DNA of 11,777 nucleotides from Baffinella frigidus. Lineage: Eukaryota; Cryptophyceae; Cryptomonadales; Baffinellaceae. Both the position numbers and the translations under genes were made by a program. The stretch is from the NCBI GenBank assembly GCA_026770585.1, contig MU646924.1, positions 172,238-184,014 of the forward strand. Direction: 5' to 3'. Below are positions 5,413-10,081 of the stretch, piece by piece. The notes below the pieces were generated by a model, which made no database searches, was not told the DNA's origin, and was given only the letters and a program-made list of their open reading frames with translations. Position 1 is the stretch's first letter. Each line of letters starts with the position of its first letter.

Positions 5413-5490
5413 CATCATCGAAGCCATGAAGAGGCGCTTCGACGCGGTGTAGTAGTGCGTTTTCAGAAACTGCTCCTCGTCGATAAACGC
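5413..5490 (-). CDS. Exon E2 copy a: intact exon
   Basis: 78 bases open on the minus strand. ACCCTACACTAG (acceptor at 5491-5493) precedes GCG-TTT-ATC-GAC-GAG. The peptide reads FIDEEQFLKTHYYTASKRLF then MASMM. Its first half is charged and its second half more hydrophobic, so it could be a loop leading into a membrane segment. The sequence after ATGATG is TGACTC, so the donor could be GT one base earlier (phase 2) and the exact end is unsure. The acceptor tract is telomere-like repeat. The join to E3 (phase 1) does not fit, so an exon may be missing between them. Confidence 0.5.
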
Positions 5491-5529
5491 CTAGTGTAGG
5501 GTGTACGGCTTAGAGTTGAGGGTTCGGGA

Positions 5530-5592
5530 GTCCACTAGCCCTCCGATGGGAGTCCACTAGCCCTCCGCTAGTGGACCAAATCCTCTTTCTGG
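5530..5592. repeat. Short tandem and inverted repeat (GTCCACTAGCCCTCCG)
   Basis: GGGAGTCCACTAGCCCTCCG occurs twice in tandem (5527-5566). The second copy is followed by CTAGTGGACC, giving the palindrome TCCACTAG-CCCTCCG-CTAGTGGA. A related segment ending in CTCTTTCT lies at 5873-5914. Confidence 0.7.
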
Positions 5593-5596
5593 ATGT

Positions 5597-5659
5597 CGCG
5601 GTGTAGTAGCGTGTTTTCAGACACTGTGATTTCAGAAACTGCTCCTCGTCGATAAGTGC
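5597..5659 (-). pseudogene. Exon E2 copy b, with in-frame 15-bp duplication
   Basis: The minus strand shows ACCCTACACCAG (acceptor at 5660-5662) then LIDEEQFLKSQCLKTRYYTA. QFLKS/QCLKT is a 15-base tandem duplication that keeps the frame. The exon end (SKRLFMASMM) is missing, so it is truncated on the 3' side. Confidence 0.5.
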
Positions 5660-5662
5660 CTG

Positions 5663-5875
5663 GTGTAGGGTGTGGGGTTTAGCGTTCAGGGGTGGAGGAG
5701 CAGGCTGCAGGGTTTGGAGTTTCGGGTGTGGGGTTTGGGGTTTAGGGTGTGGGGCTTAGGGGTCCGGGTGTAGGGTGCAGGGTGTGGGGTTTAGGGTGTA
5801 GGGTTTAGGGTGCAGGGTTTGGTGTTTAGGGTTTGGGGTTTACGGTATAGGGCGTAGGGTCTGGGGTTTAGGAGC
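5663..5875. repeat. TTTAGGG/TGTAGGG block upstream of E2b
   Basis: Dense GGGTTTAGGGTGTAGGGTGCAGGG units, G-rich on plus. Read on minus it is the C-rich tract leading into the E2b acceptor. Confidence 0.85.
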
Positions 5876-5956
5876 CCACTCGCCCTCCGAAGTGGACCAA
5901 CTCCTCTTTCTAGGCTTTTATCCATTCCACGGGCAAATGTTAAACGAATACAATCC

Positions 5957-6090
5957 ACTTAGCAGCCACTGGGGGCTTCACAGATACAGTCCATCCAAAC
6001 TTTTTGTACTAGAATCTCCTTTCCTGTGGAATTCCGACCGACTTTCACCCGGATATCTGGGGGAAAAGGAACTCGGCGCCTGCTAAGTGG
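5957..6090. repeat. Inverted repeat CCACTTAGCAG / CTGCTAAGTGG
   Basis: An 11-base perfect inverted repeat brackets ~110 bases without coding signature (5957-5967 and 6078-6089). It may mark a small element, but no target duplication is evident. Confidence 0.4.
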
Positions 6091-6141
6091 GGTAGACACC
6101 TGTTGCGGCAGTTTGGGGTTGTATGAGTTCGAGATTGCTTC

Positions 6142-6281
6142 GATTCCTAGCTCTGTCCCACTAAATCTGGTTTCACCATTATTAGTTTTAAAGAAGGATC
6201 TCCGGTACAAATTAACCGTCCATCTACGTCTAAATGTATTTAATGATGAGACCAAATTAACTCGAACAGAGCTAGGATTCC
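6142..6281. mobile_element. Possible MITE C (terminal inverted repeats ~35 bp)
   Basis: GATTCCTAGCTCTGT and its inverse (GAATCCTAGCTCTGT) lie at the two ends, and the match continues imperfectly to TGGTTTCA/TGGTCTCA. The centre is AT-rich. ORFs on both strands are hairpin shadows. Target duplication is not clear. Confidence 0.6.
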
Positions 6282-6285
6282 CCAG

Positions 6286-6581
6286 GTGCGTTTACGCAAT
6301 TGGCGCCCGGGTTTTTTAGAAAGACGCACCCGATTTGATCCACTTCGGAGTGCTGCTTGGAGGGTACCATGCCAAAGCCTTGAGTGGGCAAGGCACGGGC
6401 GGACTCCCTAACTCCGGCGTCGACTCGATTCCGGCATTCCACCCTACCGTGTACGATGGCACCCCGCGGAATGCCGTAGACGGTGTAGGGTGTGAAGTGT
6501 AGGGTGTAGGGTGTAGGGTGTGGGGTGTGAGGTGTAGGGTGTAGTAAGGTACGGCATTCCGCCAATTGCGTCAACGCAAAC
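6286..6581. mobile_element. Possible terminal-inverted-repeat element D
   Basis: GTGCGTTTACGCAATTGGCG (6286-6305) pairs with 6560-6581 (CGCCAATTGCGTCAACGC). The inside contains a second inverted phrase (GGCATTCC at 6432 and 6553; GGAATGCC at 6468) and a (GGGTGTA)n telomere-like patch at 6480-6545. It abuts element C on the left and the 25-bp array on the right. Confidence 0.5.
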
Positions 6582-6595
6582 AATTAAACCATTAC

Positions 6596-6637
6596 GAAAC
6601 GTACCCAGGTAAAAACGTACCTGGGTACGTTTCTGGG
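6596..6637. repeat. Hairpin capping the 25-bp array, left
   Basis: GAAACGTACCCAGGTA pairs with GTACCTGGGTACGTTTC around an A-rich loop. It is built from the same GTACGTTTC words as the array that follows. Confidence 0.8.
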
Positions 6638-6808
6638 TACGTTTCAGGTACGTCTCACTGGGTACGTTTCAAGTACGTCTCACTGGGTACGTTTCAGGTA
6701 CGTCTCACTGGGTACGTTTCAAGTACGTCTCACTGGGTACGTTTCAGGTACGTCTCACTGGGTACGTTTCAGGTACGTCTCACTGGGTACGTTTCAGGTA
6801 CGTTTCAA
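6635..6808 (+). repeat. 25-bp tandem array with alternating units
   Basis: Units of exactly 25 bases start at 6635, 6660, 6685, 6710, 6735, 6760 and 6785 (GGGTACGTTTCARGTACGTC...). The R position reads G, A, G, A, G, G, G, so the first four units form two 50-bp dimers. The last unit ends differently and flows into the palindrome CAGGTACGTTT-C-AAACGTACCTG. There are no spacers, so it is not a CRISPR array. The open frame through it is repeat-derived. Confidence 0.95.
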
Positions 6809-6818
6809 ACGTACCTGG
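6796..6818. repeat. Palindrome capping the 25-bp array, right
   Basis: CAGGTACGTTT and AAACGTACCTG pair perfectly (11 bp) around one base. With the left hairpin, the array is closed at both ends by inverted copies of its own word. Confidence 0.85.
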
Positions 6819-6911
6819 GGTTGACAAAATCAGTGCGTCGGAGCGTTACCGCCAAACCCCTGTAGCATTCTGAGTGGTACGGTTGCTTACGGGGTTCGGG
6901 CTTGAGGGTAA

Positions 6912-6981
6912 CATGACGAGGAGGGCGATGCGGACTAACAGGGCGTCCAGCCTCACCATTACGAGGACAAATATGAGCCAG
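6912..6981 (-). pseudogene. Exon E1 copy e, diverged, with in-frame 33-bp insertion
   Basis: The minus strand encodes WLIFVLVMVRLDALLVRIAL and then LVMLPS. Against E1a (LLMFVL then IALLVMVPS) it carries 11 extra codons in frame (VMVRLDALLVR). Several other differences are silent (CTC/CTG, GTC/GTG). The donor position reads ATG-TTACCC instead of ATG-GTACCC, so the splice site is lost. The acceptor-side half (CICYAQML) is missing. Confidence 0.5.
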
Positions 6982-6990
6982 GGTACCCCT

Positions 6991-7022
6991 ACAAAACCCC
7001 TTCAAATCTGAAGGGGTTTTGT
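6991..7022. repeat. Perfect 14-bp stem hairpin
   Basis: ACAAAACCCCTTCA, loop AATC, TGAAGGGGTTTTGT. The loop-side phrase TTCAAATCTGAAGG is repeated at 7028-7041. It interrupts a minus-strand hydrophobic frame (VLVTLLVFAGRALYG, about 7050-7101) that may be another membrane-exon relic. Confidence 0.85.
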
Positions 7023-7101
7023 TCGATTCAAATCTGAAGGATCGGCTCCGATTCCCGTACAAAGCTCGCCCGGCAAACACTAATAGGGTAACTAACACCA
7101 C

Positions 7102-7243
7102 AAGCTTTCACGCGTGAGTACCTTGCCAGCCCTGAGAAGGAGCTCACGCGTGAGCCCCTTCCGGACGTGACACCACTTTACTACACTGAAATTTCCTTTA
7201 AAATCTTTTTAGAGGGTCCAAGGTGCCTACGCGTGAAAGCTTT
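7102..7243. mobile_element. Possible small inverted-repeat element E (ACGCGT ends)
   Basis: AAGCTTTCACGCGT (7102-7115) and ACGCGTGAAAGCTT (7229-7242) are perfect 14-base inverted ends. The palindrome CTCACGCGTGAG lies inside. MITE A copy 2 is inserted directly beside its right end. Confidence 0.6.
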
Positions 7244-7246
7244 TTG

Positions 7247-7408
7247 CATGACAACGGCCTGAAAATGGGGTAGTTAGGCCTACGGCATTGCCTAGGACCT
7301 CCTACCGTAGGCCGAGACTTTTTGGTCCTAGGATTCCTCGGCCTACGGTAGGAGGTCCTAGGCAATGCCGTAGGCCTAACTATCCCATTTTCAGGACGTT
7401 CCCCTATG
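7247..7408. mobile_element. Palindromic MITE family A, copy 2
   Basis: Same design as 2227-2389. AACGGCCTGAAAATGGGGTAG is the outer stem and GCCTACGGCATTGCCTAGG the inner stem, with AGACTTTTTGGTCCTAGG in the loop. The arms pair over ~65 bases with few mismatches. ORFs on both strands here are mirror images of each other (PRTSYRRPR on each), as expected of a palindrome, and are not genes. Confidence 0.9.
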
Positions 7409-7505
7409 AACACCCAGCCCTAGGTCACTTCGCGGAACGTACCTCGAGACGGTGCTTGGCGGGCTATTCTCAAGTTGACAATGCGGGGGGGTGGTACTCA
7501 TCCGT

Positions 7506-7748
7506 ATTGTACTTTTCGGGTCAGCGCGGATTTTCTCGAGGTCGGGTCGGGGTGTCGGGAAATGAAAATCTCGATAATTGGTGCGTCAATCTAAAGTTTT
7601 ATGCTATCTTATGCATTGATATGATGACAAGATGCAGCACCCCCCACCCATAATATGTCACAAATACTAGAGCCCTTTTTCGATATTTTCGATTTTTCCC
7701 GACTCCCCGACCCCGACCCAAAATCCGCGCTGACCCTAAAAGTACAAT
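7506..7748. mobile_element. 243-bp inverted-repeat element F
   Basis: ATTGTACTTTTCGGGTCAGC and its inverse (GCTGACCCTAAAAGTACAAT) start ~60-base arms. The arms share CGCGGATTTT, GGTCGGG and GTCGGGAAA with small indels. The unpaired centre (7570-7680) is AT-rich. No transposase is encoded, so it is a non-autonomous element of a third family. Confidence 0.8.
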
Positions 7749-7764
7749 GCAAATCTCGGCATCT

Positions 7765-7783
7765 GCATCTGCGCGTAGCAGAT
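7765..7783 (-). pseudogene. Exon E1 core fragment between two elements
   Basis: The E1 core hairpin word (GCATCTGCGCGTAGCAGAT) is present but is cut at 7781 by element G and bounded on the left by element F. Too short to encode more than ICYAQM. Confidence 0.5.
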
Positions 7784-7928
7784 CTCATCCGGGGAACCCT
7801 GTTTTTCTTTCATTTGATGGCAATGAAAATATCTACACAATTCGCTCTCGCTAGTAATATTAAAGCATTCGTGCAGTAACTTTCATTGGTATCAAATGAA
7901 AGAAAAATAGGTTTCCCCGAATAAGATC
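7781..7928. mobile_element. 148-bp inverted-repeat element G
   Basis: GATCTCATCCGGGGAACC and its inverse open ~48-base arms with a few mismatches, including CTGTTTTTCTTTCATTTGAT and CAATGAAA. The loop is AT-rich. It interrupts an E1 core copy. Confidence 0.8.
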
Positions 7929-8091
7929 CTGGACCTTCCTGGATATCCGGGGGGTACGTGACCATTCCCGGTACACTCCGAAGAAACGGGTCCTTCATTG
8001 AGAATTCCGCGTTCCATGTAGTCTCCTGAGTGGTACGTTTGCGTGATAACTAAGCCGTACACTCTGCACCCTTAACCCTCAAGGTATCTAA

Positions 8092-8115
8092 CCTCTCCCT
8101 CTCGAGAGGGAGAGG
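8092..8115. repeat. Perfect 24-bp palindrome
   Basis: CCTCTCCCTCTC followed by its exact inverse GAGAGGGAGAGG, centred on CTCGAG. No loop. Confidence 0.9.
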
Positions 8116-8200
8116 AGCCAGCGGTGCCCGCGCACATCCTTCAAGTTAATTGCCCCCGGGCAAGTTGACTTTTGGTGAAAGGTCTGTAGTGACCGGGTGT

Positions 8201-8340
8201 CATCTCCACAAAAGCATTAATTAATTGCGTTTGGCGCAACGAAATTTACTACACACACGCTCTACTATCACTTTTATGAGCACACCGTGTAGTAATTTTC
8301 GTTGCCGAAAAGCAATTAATTAATACTTGCATGGAGATTA
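8201..8340. mobile_element. 140-bp inverted-repeat element H with probable 5-bp target duplication
   Basis: ATCTCCA plus the TTAATTAATTGC and CAACGAAA phrases form ~55-base arms (8202-8256 and 8285-8338). GGTGT flanks both sides (8196-8200, 8341-8345). It sits just after the donor of exon E1a in transcript terms, so inside the intron. The conserved PS-x-P-like continuation of the E1 copies resumes beyond it. Confidence 0.8.
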
Positions 8341-8353
8341 GGTGTGAGGGTAC

Positions 8354-8428
8354 CATCACGAGCAGGGCGATGAGGACAAACATGAGCAAGGCCGACAGCA
8401 TCTGCGCGTAGCAGATGCACATCACCCC
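8354..8428 (-). CDS. Exon E1 copy a: intact membrane-segment exon
   Basis: 75 bases, 25 codons, open on the minus strand. A C-rich tract CCCTCCTTCAG (acceptor at 8429-8431) precedes GGG-GTG-ATG-TGC, and ATG followed by GTACCC gives the donor (8352-8353). The product reads GVMCICYAQMLSALLMFVLI then ALLVM, one strongly hydrophobic helix. Start and end are phase 0, fitting the phase-0 start of E2. Five other copies lie between 6912 and 8873. The protein family is not recognised. If this belongs to a gene, its 5' exons lie at higher coordinates. Confidence 0.6.
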
Positions 8429-8537
8429 CTGAAGGAGGGGTTGGGGGTTAGGGTTTTGGATTTGGAATGTTGGGGTTTGGCGTTTGGCGTTTGGGTTTAG
8501 TTTAGGGTTTGGGGTTTGAGGAATAGGGTTGAGGATA

Positions 8538-8567
8538 GCATCTGCGCGTAGCAGATGCACATGACCC
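8538..8567 (-). pseudogene. Exon E1 copy b, 5' fragment
   Basis: The acceptor is altered to TTCAAG, one G is missing after it, and the match stops at CAGATGCT. It runs into repeat sequence encoding nothing convincing. Confidence 0.5.
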
Positions 8568-8706
8568 CTTGAAGTGTTTGGGGTTTTGGAGTTTAGGGTT
8601 TTGGGTTTTGGGGGTTCGGGGTTATAGGGTTTAGGGGTTACGGGTTTGGGATTTGGGGTCAAAAGGCTTTTTAAATCTAATTAGAAAATGCCAAACCCCG
8701 TGGATG

Positions 8707-8737
8707 GCATCTGCGCGTAGCAGATGCACATCACCCC
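8707..8737 (-). pseudogene. Exon E1 copy c, 5' fragment
   Basis: CCCCTCCTGCAG precedes GGGGTGATGTGCATCTGC. The exon is lost after CAGATGC. Acceptor intact, donor absent. Confidence 0.5.
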
Positions 8738-8842
8738 CTGCAGGAGGGGTTTAGGGGTTACGGGTTGGGGTTGGGGGTTTGGGGGTCAGGGGTTTGGTAT
8801 TTGGGTTTGAGGTTTGGGGTTTGAGGAATAGGGTTGAGGATA

Positions 8843-8873
8843 GCATCTGCGCGTAGCATATGCACATCACCCC
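8843..8873 (-). pseudogene. Exon E1 copy d, 5' fragment
   Basis: CCCCTTGTGCAG precedes GGGGTGATGTGCATATGC. Truncated at the same point as copy b (CAGATGCTATCCTC), so b and d share a duplication history. Confidence 0.5.
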
Positions 8874-8959
8874 CTGCACAAGGGGTTTGGGGGTTGGTAA
8901 GGGTTATGGCTACCAAGGGATTTCGTGAATAAGCCATGAGTGGACAGCAACTGCGCATA

Positions 8960-9276
8960 GATGGGGTGTGGGGTGCGGGGTATGTAATTTGGGGTTTGGG
9001 GTTGAGAGTTTCGGGTTCCGGTTTTGGCGGGGAGAGCAGGAGCGCGGGGGGTCGAAACGAGGGAATCCCCTCATATCTAACAAACTCAGTTCAAGAGAAG
9101 GATTCGTGCCACGGGCGCCTGGAATTAGTCAACGATCGTGCCGGGGACCCTCGTAATCCCCTGGAGCGCGGTTGTGCAGAGAAGTCGACCGTGGGAATAA
9201 TGCGAAATTGGTAGAATTGATCGGAACCGTGAATGACGTATTCGGCTGCTTTACAAGGTTGCTTCGTTCAGAACGC
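8960..9276. other. Unique sequence without recognised gene
   Basis: A short TTTGGGG patch (8980-9005) is followed by ~270 bases of normal complexity without telomere-like repeats or long inverted repeats. ORFs of 60-90 codons exist on the plus strand and an open stretch exists on the minus strand. None has codon bias, motif or splice evidence that I can defend. Confidence 0.4.
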
Positions 9277-9285
9277 ATGAGCATT

Positions 9286-9449
9286 CATAGGCTAACGGCC
9301 TGAAAATGGGGTAGTTAGGCCTACGGCATTGCCTAGGACCTCCTACCATAGGCCGAGGGATCCTAGGACCAAAAAGTCTCGGCCTACGGTAGGAGGTCCT
9401 AGGCAATGCCGTAGGCTTAACTACCCCATTTTCAGGCCGTTACCCTATG
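9286..9449. mobile_element. Palindromic MITE family A, copy 3 (best preserved)
   Basis: The outer ends CATAGGCTAACGGCC and CATAGGGTAACGGCC (inverse) enclose nearly perfect ~65-base arms. The loop is the reverse complement of the loop in copy 2 (GGATCCTAGGACCAAAAAGTC against GACTTTTTGGTCCTAGGA), so it sits in the opposite orientation. ATGAGCAT occurs at 9277-9284 and again at 9447-9454, a candidate 8-bp target duplication that partly overlaps the palindrome end. The best-paired arms suggest the most recent insertion. Confidence 0.9.
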
Positions 9450-9454
9450 AGCAT

Positions 9455-9757
9455 GGCGTGTGAAGAACGTCAACGCCTGCGTAGCTGCGTCACGAGTCTT
9501 CCCGCACCCTAACTAAGTTGACCTGGGTTCCGCGTACATTTAGATGCTCTTTCTACTGGAGCGTTTGTACGGAGTCTTGGTCTAAATATCATGAGTCCAG
9601 ACTAACTGAGGCAGGGCTAGTCATTGGATGCGTCCAGTGTTCGCGTTCGCAGCACATTTTTTCGACCGGACTTCGGTCCAAAACCTCTCCCACGGCGCCT
9701 GCAGCCTCCCGAGCACCCGGAGGGACGGGTCAAGATCCGATAAAAATCGGACCATAG
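9455..9757. other. Region upstream of the GC-rich gene
   Basis: No repeats are shared with the rest of the window. GC content rises from ~9640. Small hairpins lie at 9664-9678 (GACCG/CGGTC) and 9736-9751 (TCCGAT-AAAA-ATCGGA). It is a plausible promoter or 5' untranslated region for the downstream ORFs, but no promoter motif can be named. Confidence 0.3.
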
Positions 9758-10081
9758 ATGGTCACTGGCGCCATTCCCGCGCCAACCTCCTCCAAGAAGC
9801 GCGCCGTGCATCGTGTTCCGATTCCGCGGGGGCGTGCCCTTCCTGCCTTCGCCGCCCCTAACCCCGCCACCACCCCTCCTCCAGCTGAAGCTGGAAAGCG
9901 CCGTCCCAAAAAATGCCCAGAGGATCAGTCGAAGAGGGCTCACGGGTGCGTCACGGGGCGCGTGCCTGTTTCAGGAAGATGCATCCGAAGAACGTCTTGG
10001 CGCGCGGGAGTTCCGACGCCTGTCGCTGTGCCGCGGTCGATCCCTCGGGGGGGCAGGCGCCGCCATAGTTGGAAGCCATGA
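9758..10081 (+). CDS. Short basic, Pro-rich ORF overlapping the next start codon
   Basis: 107 codons starting MVTGAIPAPTSSKKRAVHRV. It has a Pro-rich centre (NPATTPPPAEAGKRRPKK) and an Arg-rich end. Its TGA overlaps the ATG of the next ORF (ATGA at 10078-10081). Overlapping ORFs in the other frames and on the minus strand are of similar length, as expected in GC-rich sequence, so coding status is doubtful. It could be an upstream ORF in the leader of the 10078 gene. Confidence 0.2.
   Translation: MVTGAIPAPTSSKKRAVHRVPIPRGRALPAFAAPNPATTPPPAEAGKRRPKKCPEDQSKRAHGCVTGRVPVSGRCIRRTSWRAGVPTPVAVPRSIPRGGRRRHSWKP

Larger units (their letters stand above)
8398..8876. repeat. Four-copy array of E1 core with telomere-like spacers
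   Basis: A ~34-base core starts at 8398, 8538, 8707 and 8843 (spacing 140, 169 and 136). The spacers are TTTAGGG/TTTGGGG repeats, and two share GAGGAATAGGGTTGAGGATA. The core is itself an inverted repeat: GCATCTGC, GCGTA loop, GCAGATGC. A degenerate fifth core lies at 8943-8962. Confidence 0.85.

Noticed and set aside
5245-5499. Plus-strand ORF rich in Arg and Glu
   Set aside because: It is produced by the GA/GGGA polypurine tract and crosses the minus-strand E2a exon. Low complexity only.
6635-6808. 25-bp repeats as a CRISPR array
   Set aside because: Units follow each other without spacers and no cas-like gene is present. It is a simple tandem array.
6991-7022. Hairpin as a bacterial intrinsic terminator
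   Set aside because: The window looks eukaryotic and the hairpin is not at the end of a gene. Its T-run is part of the stem.
7018-7045. tRNA T-arm-like sequence (GTTCGATTCAAATC)
   Set aside because: No acceptor, D or anticodon stems could be placed around it. The word belongs to the hairpin repeat at 6991-7041.
7198-7653. ORFs on both strands containing PRTSYRRPR
   Set aside because: Mirror translations of palindromic MITE A copy 2, not genes.
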